From Microcyclospora pomicola (Eukaryota > Ascomycota > Dothideomycetes > Capnodiales): a stretch of DNA of 64,000 nt. The first letter of the stretch is position 1. Each line of letters opens with the position of its first letter. This document shows positions 33,901 through 43,093 of the stretch, one piece after another. The stretch is from contig NHNY01000001.1 of assembly GCA_002786065.1 (NCBI GenBank), positions 2,418,001-2,482,000 on the forward strand, written 5' to 3'. The notes beneath the pieces were generated by a model. It did not search any database, was not told where the DNA came from, and saw only the letters and a program-made list of their open reading frames with translations. A program made the translations under genes and the position numbers.

Positions 33901-34844
33901 CTGTCTGATCGTATGGCAGATTGAGCAATAGCGGCTTCTTTCGTGTCCGAGCGAGAGGGCAATCTAGGAATGGCGATGGACACGCCCAGTGCATCCGGGG
34001 GCGAAGACGACATAGGAGCATCGCTGAGCTGTCTGCCAGGCATTCGTTCGTTCCGTGGTCGAATAGGTAGGGCGTGACTTGGCAGAGCCTTCTGGGCAAG
34101 CGGCGACTGCGATTGTTCGGGTCTCGACAAAGCTGGAGGAGCAATACCATCTTGTCGTCTGCACCTGGTTTCGAAATATGCCGTCAAGCAATGATCGATG
34201 ATGGCTCGGGTACGTTGTATGGACAACGGAACTACCTTGATATCTGGTGGCAACCCTCCTGGGAAGCTTCCTGTTCTGTTCACGCCCGGTCTATCCTGCT
34301 TAGCCTGATCCTCCCATTTCTGTCCGGCAGCGGGTGATTTCAGCTCGTTGATGGTCAAGCATGCCAAACAGCGGAACCTATCCAAGTCCTGCGGTACATT
34401 TACTTTCGAGTCGCAACACATGCATCTTTTGTTGACCTTCACGCTATCCTCATCCTTCTGGTTTCTGCCACTGAATACACGACTCCCTTTGATCGGTTCC
34501 TCGTCCAGGACAGGGACCAGGTCATCGTCCAACGGCACATCTGTATCATGATACAAGTGTTTCGTGCTCTTCTTTCGACCAAAGATTCTGGGCAATGGAT
34601 GGCTCACAGATCGGTTGTGATTGTGCTTTCCGGCTGATGTCTGCGGCCGGTGCGGTGATGGCGCTGCTTGTTCGGGTCGGAGGGTTGGGGGCGAGTCAAA
34701 CGCAAGCTGAAGCGGTGTTCGAGGCCGTGAGCGTTCGCGGTTCGCACTGCCACCAGGCTGAGTGAGGTGATTGCCGCTCGTCGGAGGACTGCTAGAGGAG
34801 CTTCCGGCACTCGAAAGGAGACGTGCGGACCACGACGAAGGCAT
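30954..34844 (-). CDS. HUL4: HECT-type E3 ubiquitin ligase, HUL4-like
   Basis: E3 ligase that accepts ubiquitin from an E2 on a Cys thioester. Intronless, 1296 aa. The N-terminal ~130 residues are Ser/Pro-rich; a CxxC-type zinc-binding element follows (Cys141/Cys144 and Cys159/Cys162 in CMCCDSKVNV and RFRCLACLTINEL), a feature of fungal Hul4 proteins. A long disordered Pro-rich stretch runs to about 390, then a helical middle. The HECT domain occupies about 930-1296 with LRVHFTGEEGVDAGGPRKEW, YYLVGALLGLAIYNSTILDV and the catalytic Cys1264 in ARTCFNMLVLW. The end is FGLK rather than the acidic tail of some HECTs. Hul4 in yeast acts with nuclear surveillance; transfer of that role here is inference. 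Confidence 0.92.
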   Translation of the reverse strand: MPSSWSARLLSSAGSSSSSPPTSGNHLTQPGGSANRERSRPRTPLQLAFDSPPTLRPEQAAPSPHRPQTSAGKHNHNRSVSHPLPRIFGRKKSTKHLYHDTDVPLDDDLVPVLDEEPIKGSRVFSGRNQKDEDSVKVNKRCMCCDSKVNVPQDLDRFRCLACLTINELKSPAAGQKWEDQAKQDRPGVNRTGSFPGGLPPDIKVVPLSIQRTRAIIDHCLTAYFETRCRRQDGIAPPALSRPEQSQSPLAQKALPSHALPIRPRNERMPGRQLSDAPMSSSPPDALGVSIAIPRLPSRSDTKEAAIAQSAIRSDSPRLEPKQGPTNAQPPSPGNGRNLQPAKPSRRPPPPPVSLASRESATNSTPRTGGLITPNMTYTPDIAPSPAFHSVEEEHRRRVDRAKAIFRPLENYIVATFGDRERLNIAFSTIRPTHYNRAKSESNIRPPDTAAKVEHEMDSGPFDGLSGMDAKALLIGELGENSSWWTGKLNRLGTDTPITRKKVGEGSKRAVSSRSPNIDWVELGKWYSLVHSAGIEWRNSLTDFKCIASNHSTANLKGQSIEAEIEEDILEGRNHAIRALLKTTENILKRPLKALRDPEDIRFLLILLANPSLYPASKKSRTTVNETTSLVRSSSDKQEGASQSDAPQTSPTKSSKREEGQHTGLLKRIFGLLANSSDHCHRYLINWFARLDENHFVRTTDLVASFVTYRLARRTSSRPRSRDAVDDGGLIPDLSGSTMNTSAQLFAAMGLSGSVKKRNATGETETDWATDWQIKAAAKLMSLLFAANNNWHGRVQNDNLVKPNAASESAEGTDVPFKVPIKRSSQLLHTSYFYNSLLDYQDLLMDFKVWESKREKFAFCQYPLFISMGAKIKILEYDARRQMEVKAREAYFDQVIRQRAIDGQFHLRVRRDCLVDDSLRQISQAVGAGQEELKKGLRVHFTGEEGVDAGGPRKEWFLMLIRDIFDPNHGLFVYDEDSHACYFNPHSFETSDQYYLVGALLGLAIYNSTILDVALPPFAFRKLLAAAPSTATNPSNISSLTGTKGQMTHTIADLAEFRPSLAAGLQKLLDFDGDVESTFCRDFVAPVERYGTVTNIPLVSNGEAMPVTNANRHEFVDAYVRYLLDTSVARQFEPFKRGFFTVCAGNALSLFRAEEIELLVRGSDEALDVESLSAVAVYENWRQAELPHTTLPNPAETVPVISWFWQIFAEATPDRQRKLLAFMTGSDRIPAVGATSLILRIVAGGDGWGGGGEEERARFPIARTCFNMLVLWRYGSREMLEVKLWRAVDESEGFGLK

Positions 34845-35729
34845 GTGAAGGTTCGGTCATTGATGAAAACGTGTGCCAGTGGAAATCGAGACGTAATGGA
34901 CGGCTGACTCTCGGCGATCTCGTCCGGTGGAGACTTTTGTGCCTGAATAGTGCCGTCAAGAGCCTTGCATAGCTTCAGGCGATATAGTTACTGAATGAAG
35001 CCGCTGTCGTAGACGTCTCGAGCGTGCAGCTCAGCGCTTGCCAGGTCCAGGGATTGGTTTGAGAAGCCCCAAACAGTCGATGAGGTGGGGTATAAGCAGC
35101 AAGGGCTTCCGATGAGCGTTGGCTGCCGGTGAATGATTGTCCTCCGCAAACAACGGCGATCGCATTCAGTGTCGGAGCGGTGCAAACACGAATGCACACG
35201 GATCGACCAGTAGACATCGTGATGAGGCTCCGGCGAGTCGTGCGTCTTCCTTGACCAGGACTTGCTGTTGCCAAGCGTGTCGAACACGAGGGGGAGACTG
35301 GAGAGAGTTTCCTACCAGACCCCAAACGTACAGAAGCACAGCGCTAGATCTGCAATGAGCCGATACACCCTTTGCACAGATCACATATTGGTGGTCTCTG
35401 AGCATCGACAGGGTATGTATGCCGCTGAGCGGTGCCTTTATGCTCGGCCACGGCGATGGGTCATGTTGGGCCATAGATTCACCATAGCTATTTCAGCATT
35501 GGAGTCGTTAAGAACAGAACATTGTATACACGCACTTGAATCGAATACGAATGCGAGTTTGGCAATGCTTTTGATTGTTCGGCTGTCTACTGTGGAATGC
35601 TTCAGGGCGTACTCCTTCGTGATCATGTCGAAGTCAACCATCATCTCCATCTCGAAGTCGTGCATATATAGGATGCCCACGGCACAGAAACCCAGGCACA
35701 TACGCCGAGCGCCTTCAGCCAACATTCCT
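34845..35729. other. Intergenic: HUL4 upstream region, RPL15 3' flank
   Basis: No gene seen. Short frames overlap on both strands without coding character. Must include the HUL4 promoter. Confidence 0.45.
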
Positions 35730-36515
35730 CTACCTGTATCGCCACAGTGAAAGGGTGTTTTGTTTCTTCCAGGTGTGTCTCCTTCCGGCGCGAGTGTTGT
35801 TGTAGCGATGGCCCTTGTTGAGACCTCTGCTCTTCTTGCCGGTAGCGGTGAGACCACGAGATTCGCGGTGCTTGTGCACAGGGTTGACGATCCAGTTGAC
35901 GCGGGGATCGCGGCGGATGGCCTTGTGCTGTGGGTCGACGAGGATGACCTCGTAGTATTTGTAGGTGCTGTCCTGGTTAATCCAGTAGCTGTTCAGCACG
36001 CGCAAGTTGGCGCAGCGGCGGCCCACGCGCTCCTCGGCAGTGGACTTGAGAGATCGCTGGTACTTGAGCTGGTTGATACCCTGGTTGGTGGGCTTGCCTG
36101 CAGTCACCACGTCAGATCCATGTCCACTTCCTCTTACAGCTTCTCCAAAGCCCGGTCTTACCATAGGTGGCACCCTTGGGCGCAGGCCTCTTGCGGCCTC
36201 CACGACGGACGCGGGCGCGGTAGATAACGTAGCCTTGCTTGGCCTTGTATCCGAGACGGCGAGCCTTGTCGGGACGAGTAGGACGCGAGGCGCGGTGGAT
36301 GACGTTCAACTGGCGGAGCTAAATTGATGTACTCTCAGCAAATGTTCAACGAGTACAGTCAAGGCACAGGCGAGTGGTTGCAAGCAGCCACTGCCATATG
36401 CCGCTCAGGTGGATGAGGAGTCGCATACCTCCCAGCAGCGAACACGAAGCAAGAAGCGCATGACATCGCTCTGCTTCTTCTTTGCGAACTCCTCGAGGTA
36501 CTTGTGGGCGCCCAT
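35730..36515 (-). CDS. RPL15: 60S ribosomal protein L15 (eL15)
   Basis: Cytosolic large-subunit protein. Three coding exons: 36515-36429, 36318-36162 and 36097-35730 (introns 110 and 64 nt, both GT-AG); spliced product 203 aa, the normal size. The start [20 protein letters not shown] is invariant in fungi, followed by [60 protein letters not shown] and the end [17 protein letters not shown]. The exon boundaries fall exactly at CWE/LRQ and within the Gly codon of TYGK. A further intron in the 5' UTR ends immediately before the ATG (separate entry). C-ending codon bias is strong. Confidence 0.98.
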
Positions 36516-36619
36516 CTGTGGTGGCAGGAATTGTCAGCATCACTGGATCGAGGTGTGCTCAAGGGCATTGGAGAAGTGCATCGTATCCCGCATCCTCCAG
36601 TATCCAGTTCAGCACTCAC
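36516..36619 (-). other. RPL15: Probable 5' UTR intron of RPL15
   Basis: On the minus strand the RPL15 ATG is directly preceded by ccaccacag, a strong acceptor, and 104 nt upstream lies gtgagtgctg, a strong donor following acaag. This predicts a leader intron ending exactly at the start codon, so the transcript starts upstream of 36620. Leader introns are common in fungal ribosomal protein genes. Confidence 0.65.
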
Positions 36620-37586
36620 CTTGTCGTTGGTATTTGTCGATGTGGGTTCTACGACCTGTGAAGTCTTTCTGACACTGAGGCTTCAATCGCGAAGAATTTG
36701 GATCGTGTGCTGGGCCTTGGCACCAACGCGGGTGAACCCGAGTAGCGTCATCCGTGCCGCAACCACCACTCTTCTCCTGTGCTGCTTGCTCTTGCTATCG
36801 ATATCAGGCTGCACTCTATACACAAAGATATACATGTAGACGCAGCAATTGTTTCAAGCAGAGCTGTGATTGTCAGTCGTTTGACGTATCCTAGCTAGGT
36901 ACGAGAATGGGCGGGGTGTGCTCTCAGATGAGGGCTACGAGAAGTCCCCAGCACACATGCGCTGCCAGATGTCTTGGTCACGTGCACCGCACGGTCGACA
37001 GGATCTCACACGTGCAGTCGAGCCCCGTGTGCCGAGAATGTGGAACTGCAGCATATGTCATGCAGTCCTGGCGAACATTCGTTCAATGCCTTCTGGCATG
37101 CTCGCCTGCGTTCCTCTGGTCATATTCGTACCCAAGCGAAACTGGGCGCCGCCACAATATTGATGTCGTGCCGGACGACAGGTACCTGTACATGTAGATC
37201 CACTCGTCTTCGCACCGACGACGGTACCGGCAGAATTCTGGAAATGCCGACATATGGCTGAGGAGCCGTGGCGGTGCGCGTCCGGATACTCCTCTTGGCC
37301 GAGCACCTCACGGCATCCGCCACGCCTGCACTCGTTGTAGTCTTTGTCTCACCCTAATCCACCATCGGTACGCATGTTCTAGCATCAGGTCGAGTCTAGG
37401 TGGTGACATTGTGATTGGGCACTTCCAATGTGCCTCGGGGAGTCTTTGGCCCGTCCTCGGCGAAGTGGTCTATGAGAGGTGCACAACTGCATCAAACCGA
37501 TCGAGCTCACACACGACGACTCCAGCGACAAGAGGGTGGCCACTGAGGCTGTATCCTGCCGATATTGCGTCGGAGATTCATTCTTT
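36620..37586. other. Divergent intergenic region RPL15 / Zn2Cys6 gene
   Basis: Contains the RPL15 leader exon and promoter on the left and the promoter of the regulator on the right. No ORF with coding character. Confidence 0.5.
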
Positions 37587-39437
37587 ATGGTTTACCGTGG
37601 CAGGCCATCTGCTGGTTGCGAAGGCTGCCGGAAGGCCAAGAAACGATGCGGTCTCGAGCAGCCGGCTTGCTTGAGATGCGTCAAGCTCAAGAAAGAGTGC
37701 TCAGGCTATCGAGACACGACGCAGCTTCAGATCCAAGATGAAAGTCAATCGGTCATCTTGAAGGTCACCAAGGCGAAGCTCAAGACCGCGCCAGCATCGC
37801 ATGTACAGCCCTCACCAAGCACCTCCCTGGATTTCGGCATCCTCACGCCGAACTCTACTCACAATGACGATTCTGGTTCAAATTTCGACACTCCGGACTC
37901 ATCAAGCCATGCATCATCGTCTGACGATGCGCGCGCAGACTTCCAGACTCATGCTCGGATGGATCTTGTGCCAACCGGAACTCATCGACAAGTGCCTATC
38001 GGTATAGCTCCGCGAGCTGACGACGTTGCCACTGGGTTCTTTCTCTCCCAATTCACTTCGGAAGGACACTGGAAATTTGTCCAGGACTATGTGGTGAAAT
38101 CTGATATAGATCCATGCTTGATCTCTGCCATCAAGGCATGTGGAATGGCGGCACTGGACAATGTGTCGAACGTTTCGATCGGCAAGATCTACTCACGTTC
38201 GATGTACGTTGAGGCCTTGAGCATGCTGAATACTGCGTTGAGAGATCCGGTCAAGAGCAAATCAGATGATAGTCTGATGGCTGTAGTGATGCTGGGATAT
38301 TTTGAGGTCAGAAACCCAGCTATTGAGACTGCCGTCAGCATATACTGACCTTGATGCAGAATCTGACATGTGAGTCAAGAGAGTCCATTCAATCGTGGAA
38401 AGCGCATACCCGAGGTGCGGCCCAGCTTCTCAAGCTTCGAGGCAAGGCCCAATTCCAGACAGAGACAGGACGACAGATCTTCCGAGAAACGCGAGCTCAA
38501 ATTGTGCGACCATTGTTCCCATTCTTGCGTCACTTCGATTCGCTGACAAGCTCACTAGCTGACGAATGTGCTGTGGGATGACGAGGCTCCGCCCAAATTT
38601 CTTGACGCCTGGCAACAGGACTTGAGCAATACCTACCCGGAGCATCATGCCTACATGGCTGAATCTGTGGGACACCCGGCCCGGGTAACCTTCGCCTTCG
38701 CCAGTCTACGCTCTAAGATAAGACAAGGGACGATCTCCGAGGAAGCTGCAGCAGAAGAAGCTGCCGAGCTTGACAGGCTTTTGGTCACTTGGTCCGAGGA
38801 GCATGCGAGCTCGCCCATCTATCGTTATCATAATGTCGAAGTCCGCAGCTCGCCAAACGTCTGGCAACGGACCGTCAGCTCTTACAGCAGCTTCTTCGCA
38901 CCATCGGTGTGGCAAGCCCATTACAGCCTTCGGATCATGATCTCTTATACCCTGGAAAATTTGCTTTGCGAGCGACTTGACCACCAATACACCGAGGCTC
39001 AACAACAAGCTCACCAACTTTATTTTCACCAGCTTCGCTGCGAGATGACCGACGCAATCTGCTACTCAATCCCTGCATCTCTTGGCCACGCATCACCGAC
39101 CAACAACACCCCTTGCCTGCTTGTGAGTGCATACATGGGTATTTGGCCCTTATTCTTTGCGGGCACCTTTGCATTGGAGAACATTGGCAATGCGAAGGGG
39201 ACCACGTCACAACCATCGAGCTTATTCCGCGCCGGTTCGTCAGCGCAAGCCGCATGGATCTTGGGCCGCATGCGGTATATTTCCCAGGTGCTTGGGCTGA
39301 AGTGGGCGATTGGCATCGCTTCGGTCTTGGAAGCAGGGTTTCGATATCATGAAGGTGAGCCGAGCGACCTAGAGTTGCCCTACGACACTCGCTTCTTATA
39401 TCGAGCGGACCCCACGGAGGAATACGCTTCACCGTGA
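37587..39437 (+). CDS. Zn2Cys6 binuclear-cluster transcription factor
   Basis: Predicted nuclear regulator binding CGG-type triplets. Three exons: 37587-38306, 38360-38503, 38559-39437 (introns 53 and 55 nt; the second has a branch-like ctgac before cactag); 580 aa. I start at MVYRGRPSAG because the zinc cluster in this subgroup begins a few residues after the Met; an in-frame upstream region exists but lacks a good ATG context. Cluster: Cys11, Cys14, Cys21, Cys28, Cys31, Cys38 (CX2CX6CX6CX2CX6C). A Ser/Asp-rich linker (about 60-150) leads into an all-helical middle domain typical of fungal regulators (QSWKAHTRGAAQLLKLRGK). Target genes are unknown; no biosynthetic cluster adjoins it. Confidence 0.88.
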
Positions 39438-39845
39438 TAGTAGTCCCAGATGCCACGTGTTGGAGAAAATGGATCTCTTGGACAGGATTATGGTGCCCAT
39501 GAGCGGCAGATGTTGCAACGAGATGAGAAGTTGTGTGACAATATTGGGCGGTCGCGCTGCTCTGGTCGCCAAGTGATTTGGAACGAGAAACTTGAGCTAC
39601 GAGGATATGATGTGACTGTGGTTATATATCTACAGTCTTCAGGATATGAAATTTTGAAATATTTGACTTGTGCTCTCCACTTCCTTGTGCATACTAGACA
39701 ATGTACATCTATATATGTCGACATGCGATTTCGAAAAAGAGGTCAGACTCCCTATTGTACCATATAACACGCAGCTGTATTTTCTTTTGATCTCATCTGT
39801 ACAAGTATGATGTTACATTCTATACAACACTCTATCCTCGTAGCT
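39438..39845. other. Convergent intergenic region
   Basis: 3' flanks of the Zn2Cys6 gene and PRX1. AT-rich, no gene seen. Confidence 0.5.
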
Positions 39846-40631
39846 CTACACCTTCGTGAATCGTAGGTACGGCTTGACCTCCCGGACCTCACCAAACTTC
39901 TTACGAGCGTCCTCGGTCTTGACGCTCGGCGGCACAATCACATCGTCGCCACTCTGCCAGTCAATCGGGGTGGTGATGCCCTTCTTGTCGCCGAGCTGCA
40001 GACTATCGATGACCCGCAGCACCTCGGATGTGTTGCGCCCCGTCGATGCAGGATACATCATCGTCAGACGAATCTTGCGCGATGGGTCGATGACGAAGAC
40101 GCTGCGGATGGTGAACGCGATGCCCTTCTCGTCCACGTTCTGCAAATCCTGCGCATCCACCATGTCGTACAGGAAGGCGATCTTGCGGTCCGCGTCCGCG
40201 ATGATGGGGAATCGGAGCGAGGCGCCCGACAACTCGTCGATGTCCTTGATCCAGCCCTCGTGCGACGAGAGGTCATTCGCGCTCAGTCCAATCATCTTGA
40301 CGTCGCGCGCTTCGAATTCGGAGCGGAGCTTGGAGAAAGCCCCGAGCTCGGTCGTGCACACGGGGGTGTAGTCGGCGGGATGCGAGAAGAGGATGGCCCA
40401 TTTGCCATCGAGCCACTTGTGGAAGTCGATCTCGCCCTGAGTAGTCTGAGCCGTGAAGTTGGGCGCGATAGAGCCGAGCCGGAGACGTGGTTGCTCGGTT
40501 GTGGGTGTTGCTAGATACCGACGGAAAACGGGCGATGCGAGACGCGGAGTGCTGATGCGAGCGGGGATCGGACGAGCAGTGCGAAGGGCGGAGCTGGCGC
40601 GAAGAGCGGAACGGGGCAGGATGGAAGCCAT
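39846..40631 (-). CDS. PRX1: Mitochondrial 1-Cys peroxiredoxin (Prx6 class)
   Basis: Thiol peroxidase reducing hydrogen peroxide and organic peroxides in mitochondria, recycled by glutathione/thioredoxin systems. Intronless, 261 aa from ATG 40631 (MASILPRSALRASSALRTAR). The first ~40 residues are rich in Arg, Ser and Ala with no acids, a clear matrix presequence. The peroxidatic site is Cys92 in SHPADYTPVCTTELGAFSKL, with the Thr and the downstream Arg of the family. The Prx6-type C-terminal domain (IDWQSGDDVIVPPSVKTEDA, end VKPYLRFTKV) is complete. No second resolving Cys is visible. Divergent from the mitochondrial seryl-tRNA synthetase gene. Confidence 0.95.
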   Translation of the reverse strand: MASILPRSALRASSALRTARPIPARISTPRLASPVFRRYLATPTTEQPRLRLGSIAPNFTAQTTQGEIDFHKWLDGKWAILFSHPADYTPVCTTELGAFSKLRSEFEARDVKMIGLSANDLSSHEGWIKDIDELSGASLRFPIIADADRKIAFLYDMVDAQDLQNVDEKGIAFTIRSVFVIDPSRKIRLTMMYPASTGRNTSEVLRVIDSLQLGDKKGITTPIDWQSGDDVIVPPSVKTEDARKKFGEVREVKPYLRFTKV

Positions 40632-41340
40632 GGTGAATAGATAGGTATGCTTGCAGTGACAAGGTGAGGTGCAAGTTTGCGTGGTCAATGGAGCGGGAGA
40701 AGGTGAAGAAGTCTATGGAGAATAATTGAAGCCAGCATGAAGTCCATGGGCTGATTAAGCTCGCATGCCGTCATCCGACGAAGAATTGTATACAGTAGAA
40801 CTATACACAGCTCTAGTCTATCGATAAGCATCTACCTATCTTGCGGAGAGGTTGACATGGAGCACAAATGCACATGGACATCAGGAATTGCCATATTGAC
40901 TGGCCGTAAAGAAGCCTTGAATCGATAGCTACAAAGTCCAGGAAATATGCAGTCCGGATCACTTCTATTTAGTCGATGCCGGTCGTGTGCAATTCGAAGA
41001 TCTAACGGCGCATTGTTTGCGTAGAGAGAGCTTGCTGTACATCTGCTTCACGAACAAAAATACGGTACAAACAGAACTACACCTGAGCCAGCCACTCAAG
41101 AAGGCGAAGGCAACCAACGTAAACGAGAAACATCTAAAGTCCAATTTATGTATATATCGAGATCAATTGTATCAAAGCTAGGTGCATGTAGTACTTCCGT
41201 CGATCACGTGAAAAGAGCTTCTTCGTCTTCTAGATGCATTCCCGTTGTGCTCCTAGGCCGTTGTGATGACTTTCGAGAAGCACCGCTAGGTGCACGCAAC
41301 CGTCCATGGCATTACAATTCCCTCCCTCATCAACGCCTCC
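40632..41340. other. Divergent intergenic region PRX1 / DIA4
   Basis: 709 bp between two genes for mitochondrial proteins. A CACGTG palindrome at 41205-41210 lies 131 bp before the DIA4 start. AT-rich between 40780 and 41160. No other gene seen. Confidence 0.5.
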
Positions 41341-42873
41341 ATGAACTCGACATACATCTGCAAGTCCTGTCGCACGTCTCTTCGGAAGGTCGAGCGATCC
41401 GTAACACTTTACAATGCTTCTCCTTCTCGACGGCGGTATGTCCGACCAACGTTCGCGCCTAAACCTGTGTTCGACCTGAAGCACATCCGCCAGAATCCAG
41501 GACTGTACGAACAGAATTGCATAGATCGGAACTACGCGCAATATGCCAAGAATGGATGGAAGATCCTAAACCTGCACAACGACCTATTGCGACAACAGAA
41601 AGAGGTGGTCGGCTTGCGGCAGAGGGCCAATGTCATTGGGGGTGAGGTGAAACGGCTTGCTCGTGCTAGTAACGACGATGCCGCAGCCAAACCTTTCATC
41701 GAAGAGGCACGGCGGTTGAAAGAACAGATGAGCGAGTTTGACAGGAAGGAACGGGAGGCACAGGATATGATTGACAGTCTGGCCTCAGAACTGCCTAATC
41801 TTAGTAGTCTGTCCACGCCTTCCGGCTCAGCACCACAAATCATCCAGTACATCAATGAAGATCTCATACGTCCGCCAAGCAAAACAAGCCACGTAGAAAT
41901 AGGTCGCGAGCTCGACATCCTCGACTTCGAGGCCAGCGCAACGACGAGCGGCTGGGGATGGTACTTTCTGAAGAACGAAGGCGCACTCTTGGAACAAGCA
42001 TTGATCCAGTACACCCTCTCCGTCGCACGATCCTATGGCTGGACAATCATGACGCCGCCGAGCTTGGTCTATAGTCACATCGCAAGCGCTTGCGGCTTCC
42101 TCCCACGCGACCAAAACGGAGAAACGCAGATATACAGCCTCCAGTCCGAGGACTCGAGTAAACCGCGTCTGGTCCTGGCTGGGACTGCGGAGATTCCATT
42201 CGCCGGCTCACAAGCCCTCAAGACCATTCCCGCAGCATCTCTCCCGCTGAAAGTGATCGGGCCTTCACGCTGCTACCGTGCCGAGGCTGGTGCTCGCGGT
42301 GTGGACACGAAAGGTCTATACCGCGTCCACGAGTTCACCAAAGTGGAGATGTTCGCCTGGACCGCTCCGCCAGCTATCTCGGACATAAATCGCTTTGACG
42401 ATGCCGATCTCGACGATGACGCCGATGCCGACATCAACACGTCCCCGCAGAGCGCGGCGGTCTTCAACGAGATGCTCACCATACAACGCGAGATCCTGCA
42501 ATCGCTTCAGCTGCACGCACGCGTCCTCGAGATGCCCGCGACAGATCTCGGCGCGAGTGCGCAGCGTAAGATCGACATCGAAGCCTGGTTCCCCTCGCGG
42601 CAAGCCATCGATGACGGGTACGGCGAAGTCACCTCGACCAGCCTCTGCGGCGACTACCAGACGCGGCGGCTAGGCACGCGTGTCAAGGGTCTGGCGGATG
42701 GGCGGACTGGGTTCGCCCATACCGTCAATGGAACGGCCATGGCAGTGCCCCGAATACTGGCGGCGCTGCTGGAGAATGGCTGGGATGAGCAGCGAGGGGT
42801 TGTGGTCTTGCCGGAGGTGCTGAGGCGTTGGCTACCGGGGGATGCATGGGTCATCCAACGGAAGAAGACGTGA
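41341..42873 (+). CDS. DIA4: Mitochondrial seryl-tRNA synthetase
   Basis: Class II aminoacyl-tRNA synthetase charging mitochondrial tRNA-Ser. Intronless, 510 aa from ATG 41341 (MNSTYICKSCRTSLRKVERS); the N-terminus is basic and suited to mitochondrial import. FDLKHIRQNPGLYEQNCIDR begins the tRNA-binding domain, followed by the long coiled-coil arm (about 65-150). Catalytic core: RLVLAGTAEIPFAGS, motif 2 in VIGPSRCYRAEAGARGVDTK and FTKVEMFAW, and motif 3 in GTAMAVPRILAALLENG. Between motif 2 and motif 3 there is an Asp-rich insert (FDDADLDDDADADINTS). The mitochondrial rather than cytosolic assignment rests on the presequence and the divergent TAEIP motif. Confidence 0.92.
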   Translation: MNSTYICKSCRTSLRKVERSVTLYNASPSRRRYVRPTFAPKPVFDLKHIRQNPGLYEQNCIDRNYAQYAKNGWKILNLHNDLLRQQKEVVGLRQRANVIGGEVKRLARASNDDAAAKPFIEEARRLKEQMSEFDRKEREAQDMIDSLASELPNLSSLSTPSGSAPQIIQYINEDLIRPPSKTSHVEIGRELDILDFEASATTSGWGWYFLKNEGALLEQALIQYTLSVARSYGWTIMTPPSLVYSHIASACGFLPRDQNGETQIYSLQSEDSSKPRLVLAGTAEIPFAGSQALKTIPAASLPLKVIGPSRCYRAEAGARGVDTKGLYRVHEFTKVEMFAWTAPPAISDINRFDDADLDDDADADINTSPQSAAVFNEMLTIQREILQSLQLHARVLEMPATDLGASAQRKIDIEAWFPSRQAIDDGYGEVTSTSLCGDYQTRRLGTRVKGLADGRTGFAHTVNGTAMAVPRILAALLENGWDEQRGVVVLPEVLRRWLPGDAWVIQRKKT

Positions 42874-43093
42874 GAAGGAAGGAACTCAAGGGGTCACAGC
42901 CAGATTCTTAGGCATGATAAGCCGTCCTGCCATCAGTCATGTACAGATACCGTAATATCATGTATAGTATATCATGCTGCCAGCAATGGACACGTGAGCT
43001 TCATTTCAGCGATATAATGTATGTCTGACACAATTGCCATATTGAAGATAATGCGGACATCAAAGAAAACGACATGACCCAAATGAGAACTCC

